Positions 55,933 through 64,000 of a DNA stretch of 64,000 nucleotides are shown here, in pieces. Location: positions 186,001-250,000 of the forward strand of contig CAYMYN010000005.1 in the NCBI GenBank assembly GCA_964394665.1, read 5' to 3'. Source of the stretch: CAYMYN01 sp964394665. GTDB lineage: Bacteria; Planctomycetota; UBA1135; GCA-002686595. Positions within the stretch are counted from its first letter, which is position 1, and every line of letters begins with the position of its first letter. The position numbers and the translations under genes are program-made. The notes under the pieces are model-generated. The model was not told where the DNA came from. It ran no database searches and saw only the letters and a list, made by a program, of their open reading frames with translations.

Positions 55933-56160
55933 CCCCCCCCGCCTAACCCTCCCTTCCCGAAGTGCGGTCTCCTCCCCGAGGGCTCGTGGTTGCAGATGAC
56001 CGCCTACGAGCCCCCGCCTGCCGCAGGACGGACTCAACACGACGCTCGAATGCCAGTTCAGAACCGTGCTCGACAACGTGGGTTGGAGTACCGTGGCTTG
56101 GGCAACGGCGGATCCACTGCCGTCTCAAACACCTCTGTCTCTTGGAAACCGCACTAGTCG

Positions 56161-57471
56161 ATGCTGACACTTCTTCTTGCGATAGTGGGCTGCCCGGTGG
56201 GGAAGGAATCACCAGGTACCTATTTCGGTGCGTCGGCTGCTGTTGTCAGGAAGGCTGATCATGCTATGCCGTGGGCGGTCGCGGTTGGAGCGCCTGGCAG
56301 TTTGAACATGCCCGGCACGGTGTGGCTACTCCCGGCTGAAGGGGGGCAACCGATCTGGAGGAGCGACGGTCTTCTACCAGGGTCGAGGTTCGGTTTTTCA
56401 ATCGAAGCTACCGGCGACCTGGATGGAGACGGCGTTACTGACCTCGTGGTCGGGTCACCTGAGGAGGATGGGCGAGGCGCGGCACATGTGGTCTCCGGTC
56501 ATACCGGGAAGAAGTTGTTGTCGGTGCCGGGGAAGTCCCTAGGTGACCGGTTCGGTCATAGTCTGTCCTGGGTAGGCAAGCCTGGGATGGCCGAAGATGC
56601 CCGTTGGATCGTTGGTGCGCCGCAGGCTCCGGCCACCTCCGTACGCCTCGACGCGTCTCGGGGTGCAGGGTACGTGAGGCTGTACGAGGGTCTCGATGCT
56701 ACAGTGTTGAGAGAGTGGTCTGGTGCGAGTCCTGGATGTGGGTTTGGCCTCGCAGTTGAAGTGGGTCTTGCGGGCAACCAGACTCCTTTTCTGGCTGTAG
56801 GTGCTCCATTTTATTCCCTCGCCAACGTGGAGCGCGTCGGCTATCTGCACCTTTATTCGTTGTCGGACGCTTCGCCCGGTGAAAGGATGATTGGAGACAC
56901 GCCGGGCATGCAGTTTGGATATGCTATCGGACGTGTAGGTGGTGCAGGTGGGAAGGCGGACGATCTAGCTGTCGCGTCGAGCTATGGGCGATTTAGTGAC
57001 GCCAGCCCGAGCGCCGTGAGCCTTGTGCGCCTCGAGGGGATGGAGGTGCTGTGGAAGACCGGTGCTGGCATGATGGAGCGGGCTCTTGGGGCCGCACTCG
57101 CCTCTGTGTCTTGCTGGGAAGGCTCAGGCTTGCAAGTTCGACTGTTTGTCTCTACCCCATTTGGCGGGCCTGCGCTGTGCGGAGGGAATCCCATTGCAGC
57201 TGGCGCGCTGATCCAGCTCGATGTGGCGACCGGTAAGCGAAAGGGCGCCCTGCAGCCCATCGAGGCGCTCTGTCAACATCATCTTGGCGGCACGTACGGG
57301 CACGGGCCTTTGCCTTTTGCTGCGTTCCTAGAGAGTGCGGGTGACTTTGACGGTGACTCTCGCGATGATCTGTTGATTGGCAGCCCAGATAGCTTCGGCA
57401 GCGGCGAGGTCTGGGTCTATTCGCCGGCCCGAAGCCGTGTCTTGTTGCGCTGGTCCGAGGGGAAGTACTAG
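56161..57471 (+). CDS. FG-GAP repeat lipoprotein in a low-GC stretch
   Basis: 436 aa. An in-frame TAG just upstream forces ATG 56161. N-terminus MLTLLLAIVGC fits a lipobox (IVGC) but lacks a basic n-region. FG-GAP blades: GDLDGDGVTDLVVGSP, RFGHSLSWVG, GFGLAVEVGLAG, and GDFDGDSRDDLLIGSPD near the C-terminus. Unlike the 44871 gene it lacks the C-terminal planctomycete module. Codon use is far less GC-biased than neighbours, suggesting recent acquisition. Confidence 0.75.
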   Translation: MLTLLLAIVGCPVGKESPGTYFGASAAVVRKADHAMPWAVAVGAPGSLNMPGTVWLLPAEGGQPIWRSDGLLPGSRFGFSIEATGDLDGDGVTDLVVGSPEEDGRGAAHVVSGHTGKKLLSVPGKSLGDRFGHSLSWVGKPGMAEDARWIVGAPQAPATSVRLDASRGAGYVRLYEGLDATVLREWSGASPGCGFGLAVEVGLAGNQTPFLAVGAPFYSLANVERVGYLHLYSLSDASPGERMIGDTPGMQFGYAIGRVGGAGGKADDLAVASSYGRFSDASPSAVSLVRLEGMEVLWKTGAGMMERALGAALASVSCWEGSGLQVRLFVSTPFGGPALCGGNPIAAGALIQLDVATGKRKGALQPIEALCQHHLGGTYGHGPLPFAAFLESAGDFDGDSRDDLLIGSPDSFGSGEVWVYSPARSRVLLRWSEGKY

Positions 57472-57586
57472 GGCAGAACTTCGGGGCTACAAAGTAGCGC
57501 TAGATCTGGGCTCTGATGGACGCATGGAGGAGTGTTTGGAGGAGGCTTTGAAGGGCGTAGAAGAGTCCGTATTCGAGCGCCGCAGG

Positions 57587-58480
57587 ATGGGCCGTGTCGC
57601 CACGGTGGCCTCGCGGACGGCCTTGCTTGTTGTTCTGCTTTGCGCATGCGATCGGGGACGCTCGACCAAACCCTACTACTTGCCGCCGAAGCAGCAGTCG
57701 CCGGCGGTCATGGTGGATTCAGAAGCCTTGAGTGTCACTGTGAATCCATACAACTCATTCGCCCTTCATTTGAGGGAGACGTATGAGGATGGTGGTGCAA
57801 TACTTGTCAACTATGACAGTGTAGAGCTTCCACTCGTTGCGGACGGCCGCCAGGTTGCCTCAACTTTGTTGATGAGGTTGTACTATGTCCAGGCTTCCGT
57901 GCGCGGTAGCTCCACTATTGTGGAATTCGGGGTCTTGCTGCCCGCGGGGGGGTACTCCGTGCTGTCTGGCAGCGCAACGTGCGAGGAAGTTGTGCCTGCT
58001 GATCTTCGAGTCTTGGAGCTCCACGACTATATGGAGCCTGGCGCACGGCGTGATAGAGCCGCGATTCGAGCGACTGGAAGGAGTTGGCTCCTGCCCATCG
58101 CTGCGGACGTGCTGGGCGCCGATCCGGTTGGAAGGTTCTTGTTGGTTGCAGATACGGGCCGCGGGGCTGTCTTCAGCCTGCTACTGGACGGATCGGATCG
58201 GCTCGAGCAAGTCTGGGGCGTGGATGAGCACCAACAAGCCGTTGTTCGTCAACAGGCCTTCATGAAGACCATGTGCTCCGCGGATGACGAGATCCTGCAT
58301 GTGATGATGCCTGGTGGCCCGTGTGATCCGTGCCAGTTCGTCGTGATGTGGGCCTCGCGGTCCGATTGCCAGATGCGCCGAATTGAAGTCCTGGAGTATC
58401 CGGCGCTGGAATGGCTGCGCAAGACGGGATGGGTGGAGTGTGCGCGCGAAGCTTGGCTTCCGAAGTCGATCGGGCAGTGA
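57587..58480 (+). CDS. Probable lipoprotein of unknown function, low GC
   Basis: 297 aa from ATG 57587, chosen because MGRVATVASRTALLVVLLCAC gives a basic n-region, hydrophobic core and candidate lipid Cys21. ATG 57524 is an alternative. The rest is soluble: SVTVNPYNSFALHLRETYEDGG, VEFGVLLPAGGYSVLSGSATC, and a Cys-rich end (CSADDEILHVMMPGGPCDPCQFVVMWASRSDCQ). No family recognised. Local GC falls to about 47% (57721-57780). Follows the FG-GAP lipoprotein by 115 bp on the same strand. Confidence 0.6.
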   Translation: MGRVATVASRTALLVVLLCACDRGRSTKPYYLPPKQQSPAVMVDSEALSVTVNPYNSFALHLRETYEDGGAILVNYDSVELPLVADGRQVASTLLMRLYYVQASVRGSSTIVEFGVLLPAGGYSVLSGSATCEEVVPADLRVLELHDYMEPGARRDRAAIRATGRSWLLPIAADVLGADPVGRFLLVADTGRGAVFSLLLDGSDRLEQVWGVDEHQQAVVRQQAFMKTMCSADDEILHVMMPGGPCDPCQFVVMWASRSDCQMRRIEVLEYPALEWLRKTGWVECAREAWLPKSIGQ

Positions 58481-58489
58481 GCGAGCCCG

Positions 58490-58505
58490 GATCTTGGCCA
58501 AGATC
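58490..58505. terminator. 16-bp palindrome between convergent genes
   Basis: GATCTTGGCCAAGATC is a perfect palindrome 9 bp after the lipoprotein stop and 46 bp from the bioA stop. Possible bidirectional terminator; no T-run. Confidence 0.35.
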
Positions 58506-58551
58506 GTCATCAAGCGTGCATGAAACTCCCCGGCTCACTCGTGCGGTGCGA

Positions 58552-59832
58552 TCAGGCGACTTCGACGAGGTCCGCCATGGCGTGGGCGATGTCGTCGGCT
58601 TGGGCCTCGGTGGTGCTGGCGGGGGGCATGGCGTAGATGACGTTGCCTAGGGGGCGGAGGAGGACGCCGCGGGTGAGGGCGCGTTCGCGGAGTCGGGGGG
58701 CCCGCGTGGCGAGGTAGCCCGGGGGGTCGCCCGGGCGAGGCGTGAGGTCGAAGGCCACGATGCCGCCGCAGCGGCGCAGGTCGCGGGCGCGCTCGTCGCC
58801 GACGAGCAGGGCGCCGAGCTGTGCTTCGATGCGCCGTCCGAGCACGTCCAGGCGCGCCGGCACGTCCTCGGCGAGGGTCAGCTCGAGCGCGCGGAGGGCC
58901 ACGGCGCAGCCGATCGGGCTGGCGGTGAAGGTGTGGCCGTGGAACAGGGCGCGGGCGCGCTCCTCGGAGAGGAAGGGCTCGAACCAGGCCTCGCTCACAA
59001 GCGTCGCCGCGATCGGAAACGTGCCGCCCGAGAGGCCCTTGGCAAGGCACAGCAGGTCGGGGCTCACGCCCGCCTTGCGGCAGGCGAACAGCGCGCCGGT
59101 GCGGCCGAAACCGGTCATGACCTCGTCGGCGATCAGCGGAAGGCCGCGCGCGTCGCAGGCGCTGCGCACGGCGCGCAGGAAGGCGGGTTCCTGCATGCGC
59201 ATGCCGCCCGCGCCTTGCACGAGTGGCTCGAGGATCACGCCCGCGGCGCGCTCGCCCAACCCGTCGAGGGCGGCCTCGAGCGCGTTGATGTCGGGAGCAG
59301 TGCGGCGCGCCTCGAACAGTTGGGCGCGGAAGGGCAGGAAGAACGGATCGGGGTCGCCGACCGCCATCGCGCCGAAGGTGTCGCCGTGATACCCGCCCTC
59401 GAGGGCGACCAGCACGTCGCGCCGCGGCTCGCCCCGCTGGCGCCAGCCCTGCAGCACGATCTTGAGCGCGACCTCCACCGCCGTCGAGCCGTCATCGGAG
59501 TAGAAGACGCGCGTCAGGCCCGCCGGTGCTTGGGCCAACAGGGCCTCGGCCAGCTCCACCGCCGGCACGTGGGTCGCGCCCGCGAAGAGCACGTGGTCGA
59601 GCCGCCGCCACTGCGCGGCCGCGGCCTCGGCCAGCTCCTCGCGCCCGTGCCCGAGGGTGTTCGCCCACCACGAGCTGACCGCGTCGATCACCTCGCGCCC
59701 GTCCGCGAGCTCGAGCACCGAACCCCGCGCGCCGACGACCGGCAACGGCGCGAGCTCGGTGCGATGCTGCGTGTAGGGATGCCACAGCGCCGCGCGGTCG
59801 CGGGCCAGGAGGTCGTCGGAGGCGTTCTGCAT
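58552..59832 (-). CDS. bioA: Adenosylmethionine-8-amino-7-oxononanoate aminotransferase
   Basis: 426 aa. PLP-dependent class III aminotransferase of biotin synthesis (KAPA to DAPA, SAM as amino donor). N-terminal LWHPYTQHRTELAPLPVVGARGSVLEL is BioA-specific. Also SSWWANTLGHG, FYSDDGSTAVEVALKI, LEGGYHGDTFGAMAVGDPDPF, ADEVMTGFGRTG, PLP-Lys in LCLAKGLSGGTFPIAATL and FHGHTFTASPIGCAVALRALEL. The 3' end of bioD lies about 4 kb away at the right edge, so biotin genes are split by unrelated genes. Confidence 0.94.
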   Translation of the reverse strand: MQNASDDLLARDRAALWHPYTQHRTELAPLPVVGARGSVLELADGREVIDAVSSWWANTLGHGREELAEAAAAQWRRLDHVLFAGATHVPAVELAEALLAQAPAGLTRVFYSDDGSTAVEVALKIVLQGWRQRGEPRRDVLVALEGGYHGDTFGAMAVGDPDPFFLPFRAQLFEARRTAPDINALEAALDGLGERAAGVILEPLVQGAGGMRMQEPAFLRAVRSACDARGLPLIADEVMTGFGRTGALFACRKAGVSPDLLCLAKGLSGGTFPIAATLVSEAWFEPFLSEERARALFHGHTFTASPIGCAVALRALELTLAEDVPARLDVLGRRIEAQLGALLVGDERARDLRRCGGIVAFDLTPRPGDPPGYLATRAPRLRERALTRGVLLRPLGNVIYAMPPASTTEAQADDIAHAMADLVEVA

Positions 59833-59882
59833 GACTAGGGATAGGGTAGCGATGGACTCCGCCAGCAATGGAGCCGGCGAGG

Positions 59883-59888
59883 TAGACT
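59883..59888 (+). promoter_or_regulatory. Possible -10 box TAGACT
   Basis: TAGACT in GGTAGACTC, 25 bp before ATG 59914. Same form as 4583-4588 in front of the related large exported protein. Confidence 0.4.
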
Positions 59889-59913
59889 CACCGCTCACCG
59901 CCCACTCGCAGGC

Positions 59914-62232
59914 ATGAAAACCCAACCCGTTCTCTTGATCGCGCTGGTCCTCGTGGGCGTCGGGGCGTGGTTCGTCGCGACCCGCGGTGATGCGGAGCCG
60001 GGGGGAGGCGGTTGGCTCAGCCCGCCGCAATCGGCCCCGCTCGCAGCGAGCGCTCCCGAAGCGGTCGCCGAATCCGCGCTGAGCGAGCCGCCGCCCCGCG
60101 CCGAGGTGTCGGGGGCCGAAGTGCCTGGGGCTGCGGACGAGCCCGCGCAGGAGCGCACCCGCGAGCGGATCGCGAACCTCAGCCGATCGGTGCCGCCCGG
60201 CGCTCCGGATCCGCCCCCCGATCCCTTCACGATCCGCGTGCGCGTGCTCGACGACGCGGGGCGCCCCGTGCCCGAGGCTCGCATCGTGGTGAGCGACGTC
60301 GAGCGCGAGCTGCGCCCGCCGACCGTCCCCAGCGCCGCGCCGCCCCACACCCGCTTCGTCCCGGCGACCGTCGACGCCGATGGCGTTGGCCGCATCGCGC
60401 GCGTTCCCGTGGGCCTGTGGCGCCCGTGGGCCGGCCGATCGTCCGGGCCCTTCTCACCCGGGCCCGAGGTGGTCGTCGACGGGATGCACGCGCTGGCGCC
60501 GATCGACCTGCGCGTCCCTCCGCGAGCAGAGACCGCCATGTTGCGCGGCCAGGTCGTCGACTCCCGCGGCGTGCCGGTGGCAGGCGCGCTCGTCGGGTTC
60601 TACTGGCGCGAGCTCGACGAGCTGGCCCGGCTCCCGACCTTCACGGGGGCCGACGGGACCTTCGAGCTGTCCCTTGAACGCCGCGGCGCGCTCTGGGTGC
60701 GCCTCCCCGGGGACGCGTGGGGTTCGGTGCTGCTCGAGGACGTCGGCCCAGGGGATCCCGACCTGCGCGTGGCCCTGCCCGAGCCGCGCGACTTCTTGCT
60801 CGATCCACGCGGTCCGCAGGACCTCATGGTCGAGCCCTTCTCGGCCCACTTCGAGCTCGCATTGCTGGGGGCGTGGTTGAGCGAGGGTCCGCCCCGCCCC
60901 CCCCGCGCCGATCGACCCCTCGTGCGCGCCGTATCCGCGATGCCCTTCCGCGTGACCGTCACCGCAGCGGGCTACCTGCCGGCGACCGTCGGGCCGATCG
61001 CGCCGCAGGAGGTCGGCCCCATCCTGCGCGTCGAGCTCCAGCCCGAGCGCGTTGCGCGCGGTCGCGTGACTTTGAACGGCGAGCCTTGGCGCGGGGCCTG
61101 GGTGCGATTCGAGCAGCGGCCGGAGCCCTCCGCCGATCCAACTGTGCAGCCGCCGCGCGCGCTGCGGCAACTCGCGCCGTCGGTCCTCAGCGACTCCGAT
61201 GGCGGATTCGAGTTGCCGCTGAACATGGAGAGCGCCGGGCTGTTCGATCTCGTTGCGAAGGGCCCGCCCCACGGCCCGGCGCGCATCGTCGATCTGCCCG
61301 TCGATCCGGCGCACGACCTCGAGGGGCTGGAGCTCGAATTGCGCCCCAGCACGGGCACGATCCGCGGCCTGCTGCACACGCCGGTGGGCCGCTCGCCCTC
61401 CGAGCTGTGGGTCGCGTTCCAGGGCGAACACGAGTCGTTCCACACCGGCGTCGACGAGCAGGGTCGCTTCGGCGTGGAGGCCCTGGCGGCGGGGCGTTGG
61501 GGGATCTCCGTGCGCTCGCGCTGGAGCGAATGGGAGGGGGGCTCGGCCTCCTCCGTCGGCGAGCGAGAGTGGTGGTCCCACGGCGGCCCGGAGGATCCGC
61601 CGCATTGGTACTCGCACGACGTCACGACATGGGTCGAGCTCACCGAGGGCGAGGTTCTCGACATGCAGCTCGACCTCACGCAATCCCCGGCCTGCGTGTT
61701 GCAGGGCTCGCTGCACTTCGACGGCCAACCTCTCGCGCCGCTGCGCGAGGAAAAGGGCATGTTCGACATCGCCTCGCGCAGCGCCTTCCTCGAGCGCGAC
61801 GGCCGCAAACACGCGCACGCGTCGATCGACGCGCGCGGCGAATTCAGCTTGGCCGCGCTCGAGTCCGGGAGGTACCGCCTGCGCATCGAGGTCGCCCTCG
61901 CAACCGGCTCGCTGCTGACGGTGACCGACTCGGTCGAGCTGCGTCCCGCGGGCTCGACCTGGAGCGTGAACCTCATCACCGCTCGACTGAGCCTGAACGC
62001 GAACGAGTCGGCGCGTCCGCGCCACGACCTGCGCCACGACTGGCGTGGGCCGGGGGAGCTGCGCGTCGTGACGAGGTTTCCCGTCGAAGATGGCGAGCGC
62101 GACCTGCTCGTCTTCCCCCGCGTTCCCGCCGGCGCTGGAGCCCTGATGCTCGAACCGCGCAGCGTCCTGCCGCGACGCCTGGCCGAGTTCAGCTTGCCCC
62201 CCGGCGACGACCTCGTGCTCGAGCTGCCTTGA
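59914..62232 (+). CDS. Large exported carboxypeptidase-regulatory-like protein
   Basis: 772 aa. Signal-anchor MKTQPVLLIALVLVGVGAWFVATRG followed by an Ala/Pro/Glu-rich linker to about 100. Then repeated Cna-B/CarboxypepD_reg modules: IRVRVLDDAGRPVPEARIVV, LRGQVVDSRGVPVAGALVGFYW..TGADGTFELSLE, GRVTLNGEPWRGAWVRF..DSDGGFELPLN and IRGLLHTPVGRSPSELWV. It shares architecture and -10 box with the protein at 4712-7339. No enzyme motif is seen. Confidence 0.8.
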   Translation: MKTQPVLLIALVLVGVGAWFVATRGDAEPGGGGWLSPPQSAPLAASAPEAVAESALSEPPPRAEVSGAEVPGAADEPAQERTRERIANLSRSVPPGAPDPPPDPFTIRVRVLDDAGRPVPEARIVVSDVERELRPPTVPSAAPPHTRFVPATVDADGVGRIARVPVGLWRPWAGRSSGPFSPGPEVVVDGMHALAPIDLRVPPRAETAMLRGQVVDSRGVPVAGALVGFYWRELDELARLPTFTGADGTFELSLERRGALWVRLPGDAWGSVLLEDVGPGDPDLRVALPEPRDFLLDPRGPQDLMVEPFSAHFELALLGAWLSEGPPRPPRADRPLVRAVSAMPFRVTVTAAGYLPATVGPIAPQEVGPILRVELQPERVARGRVTLNGEPWRGAWVRFEQRPEPSADPTVQPPRALRQLAPSVLSDSDGGFELPLNMESAGLFDLVAKGPPHGPARIVDLPVDPAHDLEGLELELRPSTGTIRGLLHTPVGRSPSELWVAFQGEHESFHTGVDEQGRFGVEALAAGRWGISVRSRWSEWEGGSASSVGEREWWSHGGPEDPPHWYSHDVTTWVELTEGEVLDMQLDLTQSPACVLQGSLHFDGQPLAPLREEKGMFDIASRSAFLERDGRKHAHASIDARGEFSLAALESGRYRLRIEVALATGSLLTVTDSVELRPAGSTWSVNLITARLSLNANESARPRHDLRHDWRGPGELRVVTRFPVEDGERDLLVFPRVPAGAGALMLEPRSVLPRRLAEFSLPPGDDLVLELP

Positions 62233-62246
62233 CCGAACCGCCGTGC

Positions 62247-63587
62247 TCAGGTCGCTGATCGCGCTCGATCGAGCGCGGACTCGAGGCCGGGGACGGGCCG
62301 GAAGGTCAGCGCGCGGCTGCGCTTGCCCTGCACCAGGAGCCCGCGCGCGACGAGGTCCAGGAGGTCCCGGCGCGCGGTCTCGTAGACCACGCCGTGGCTG
62401 CGGCGGTGGGACTCGATGGTGTACTCCGCATCCGCCTCGCGCAGCGCGTGGGCGAGCAGGGCGATCTGACGTGGGTTGAACCCGTGCGAGTCGTCGAGGC
62501 GCCGCTCCACGGCCCGCGACTCGGCGACCTTGCGGGCCAGGTAGCGCTCGAGGTCGGTCAGGGCCCGATCCAAGAACTCGAGCTGTTGCAGCACGAAGTA
62601 GGTCGTGTCGTTGCCGTCGGTCTGGGTGTGCAGGAAGGAGAGCCCGTACTGCGCTGGCGCGGCGTGGATCACGCGCGAGATGGGGACGAACTCCATCAGC
62701 CAGTACCCCTCGCGCAGCAGGCTCCAGTAGAAGAGCGCGCGCGCCGTGCGACCGTTGCCGTCCACGAAGGGGTGGTCGTAGGCCAGGGCGTAGTGCAGCA
62801 GGATCGCGCGCACCACCGGGTGCACGAAGAAGTCCGGCGTCTCGCCGGCCGCGAAGGCGCACAGGGCCTCGAGGCGCTGGGGCAGCTCGTCCGCCGCGGG
62901 CGGGGTGTGGAGCAACTCCCCGCGGGGATCCTGGACCGAGATCGGCTCGTCGGGCCTGCGCAGGCGGCCCGCGGCATCGGCGTCCTCCAGCGTGTCCGCG
63001 GTCAGGAAGTGGTGCAGTTCGAGCACGCGGGCCGGCGTGATGGGCTCGTCGCGCTGCTCGCGGACGTACTGCAGGCCCTGGTAGTTGCCCAGGATCATGC
63101 GCTCGCCCGGGGTCCGCGGCCGGCGACCGGCGCGCAACATGTCCTTCGCGACCCGGCGCGTCGTCGCCGCGCCCTCGATCAAGCTCGAGGAGATGGCTTC
63201 CTCGGTCAACGAGCTCCAGAGGTAGCGGTCCCGATCCGCTTCGAGGGGCGCTTGGCTCTGGGCAGCGATGCGGCCGCTGGCTTGGCGGTCGATGCGCGGG
63301 AGCCGTTCGAGCACGGGATCGGGCATGCCGAACCAGTGGGGTCGACCCTGCACGTCCAGCAGCGGTAGCGGCTTCAGTTGGCCTTGGCGCCGCAGGCGTA
63401 CGACGGTCCACCACTCCGCGTGGGTCAGTCCCTCGGGTGCCGGCCGGCGGCGCAACTCGTCCCAGTGGAGGTAGCGACGGTCAGAGTCCGGGGGGAGCTG
63501 AGCGTGCACGAATAGCTCGAGGAAGCGAGCGCTGCTCTGCGGCCCCCAGACCTGGGCGAAGGGGGGCGGGATCTGGGGGAACTTCAT
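62247..63587 (-). CDS. Fic family protein with winged-helix C-terminus
   Basis: 446 aa. Fic active site HPFVDGNGRTARALF (about 267-281) is complete, so AMP transfer to hydroxyl groups of target proteins is expected. The inhibitory helix motif SSSLIEGA (about 131-138) precedes it, making this an N-terminally autoinhibited (class II) Fic. The C-terminal 90 residues (FNPRQIALLAHALREADAEYTIESHRRSHGVVYETARRDLLDLVARGLL) look like a winged helix. The upstream AT-rich repeats suggest it may control its own expression. Target unknown. Confidence 0.9.
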   Translation of the reverse strand: MKFPQIPPPFAQVWGPQSSARFLELFVHAQLPPDSDRRYLHWDELRRRPAPEGLTHAEWWTVVRLRRQGQLKPLPLLDVQGRPHWFGMPDPVLERLPRIDRQASGRIAAQSQAPLEADRDRYLWSSLTEEAISSSLIEGAATTRRVAKDMLRAGRRPRTPGERMILGNYQGLQYVREQRDEPITPARVLELHHFLTADTLEDADAAGRLRRPDEPISVQDPRGELLHTPPAADELPQRLEALCAFAAGETPDFFVHPVVRAILLHYALAYDHPFVDGNGRTARALFYWSLLREGYWLMEFVPISRVIHAAPAQYGLSFLHTQTDGNDTTYFVLQQLEFLDRALTDLERYLARKVAESRAVERRLDDSHGFNPRQIALLAHALREADAEYTIESHRRSHGVVYETARRDLLDLVARGLLVQGKRSRALTFRPVPGLESALDRARSAT

Positions 63588-63605
63588 GTGGGCGCAACTC
63601 CCATC

Positions 63606-63707
63606 GAACTCCTAACAGTTCCCAATTTAGGACTTCAGCGGGTCTCTGGCGCCATGAACTCCTAATTAAGGAGATACTAGGGGTTCGTTGGTAGAGCGTA
63701 ACTCCTT
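63606..63707. promoter_or_regulatory. AT-rich operator region with repeated AACTCCT and dyads
   Basis: AACTCCT occurs at 63607, 63657 and 63700. GAACTCCTAA is repeated exactly 50 bp apart (63606-63615, 63656-63665). Opposed half-sites are TTAGGA (63627-63632) and AAGGAG (63668-63673), giving dyads TCCTAA-n11-TTAGGA and CTCCTAATTAAGGAG (63659-63673). A minus-strand TAGTAT (63679-63674) could be the fic -10 box. Confidence 0.55.
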
Positions 63708-63748
63708 GCAGAGCAGCAGCTTGGCCGCTGTGGCGCCAACTCGACGGG

Positions 63749-64000
63749 TTAGCCCTGGAAGGGGGCGCCGTCCTGGGCTTCGAGCCACTGGTCCAGGCTC
63801 TCGGGGGTCAGAGCGGCCAGGGGCGGGAGCTCGAAGATCGCCGGCACGTCGGGGCGGGCGGCGAGGGTGGCGCGGTTCGAGGGGTGGGGCGGGCCGACCA
63901 GCACCAGGGCGACGATGCGCAGGCCGCGGGCGGCCAGGGCCTCGAGGGTCAGCGAGGTGTGGTTGAGGGTGCCGAGCCCCGCGCGCGCGACGAGCACGAT
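63749..64000 (-). CDS. bioD: Dethiobiotin synthetase, C-terminal part
   Basis: The last 83 codons of a gene entering from the right edge: IVLVARAGLGTLNHTSLTLEALAARGLRIVALVLVG..., matching the BioD segment after the ATP site (the ARxGLGTxNHxLLT motif). It ends QWLEAQDGAPFQG. BioD closes the ureido ring of dethiobiotin from DAPA and CO2 using ATP. The N-terminal P-loop lies outside the window. The Fic gene follows it. Confidence 0.85.
   Translation of the reverse strand: MVLVARAGLGTLNHTSLTLEALAARGLRIVALVLVGPPHPSNRATLAARPDVPAIFELPPLAALTPESLDQWLEAQDGAPFQG

Noticed and set aside
55933..56160. Possible degraded gene between the unknown secreted protein and the FG-GAP lipoprotein
   Set aside because: All three forward frames were read; no family motif or consistent frame was found. 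Left as unassigned 228-bp intergenic DNA.

Overview
The window is a chromosomal segment of a very GC-rich bacterium (about 70% G+C by eye). It is most likely a member of the Planctomycetota, and probably a draft or metagenome assembly because it carries a 10-N gap at 1418-1427. The taxonomic call is inference. It rests on a DUF1501/DUF1800 gene pair, a secreted FG-GAP protein with a C-terminal module I associate with planctomycetes, a TM-anchored anti-sigma-like/VWA (YfbK-type) protein behind an ECF sigma gene, a large Ser/Thr kinase, and many secreted carboxypeptidase-regulatory-like proteins. No rRNA, tRNA, CRISPR array, insertion sequence or prophage was found.

Layout. 1-4418: a left-truncated HAF-repeat secreted protein (minus), then an ECF sigma gene broken by the gap and overlapping an anti-sigma-like/VWA protein. 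4712-13087: a large secreted Cna-B-like protein, the DUF1501/DUF1800 operon (minus), class I fructose-bisphosphate aldolase (minus), and a TlpA-like thioredoxin whose active-site N-terminal Cys codon is TGA, with a hairpin just downstream: a probable selenoprotein. 13107-18745: PabA/TrpG amidotransferase, ThpR-like phosphodiesterase, a BCP peroxiredoxin, a two-gene unit (VTT-DUF547 membrane protein plus a flavoprotein lacking its redox cysteines), and a universal stress protein. 19026-27014: secreted subtilase, secreted M3 oligopeptidase and an exported TPR-CHAT protein.

27056-35586 is a cyanophycin region: isoaspartyl dipeptidase, cyanophycinase and cyanophycin synthetase overlap or abut in one minus-strand operon. 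Beyond an outer-membrane-type protein lie a DUF4349 lipoprotein and a CphA-like Mur ligase that has lost its ATP-grasp domain. 35643-43369 and on to 44007: a CBS-containing site-2 protease, a TIGR04222-like membrane protein interrupted by a frameshift in a G8 run, a GRDP-like partner, a BlaI/M56/coiled-coil operon with a dyad operator, and an HPP/amidohydrolase pair. 44094-49513: a second ECF sigma factor, an FG-GAP protein and a Ser/Thr kinase with a repeat-rich C-terminus.

49581-55017: housekeeping and small enzymes (alpha/beta hydrolase with class III alcohol dehydrogenase, DedA, DUF423, phosphatase-like lipoprotein, methyltransferase, metallophosphoesterase). 55092-58505 is an accessory stretch with clearly lower GC that encodes three secreted proteins or lipoproteins. 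The right end holds bioA, another large secreted carboxypeptidase-regulatory-like protein, a Fic protein behind an AT-rich multi-repeat operator, and the 3' end of bioD. Shine-Dalgarno sequences are sparse, ATGA stop/start overlaps are common, and several promoters carry a TAnnCT -10 box, twice with a TTGC(C/G)G -35 box at exactly 17 bp.
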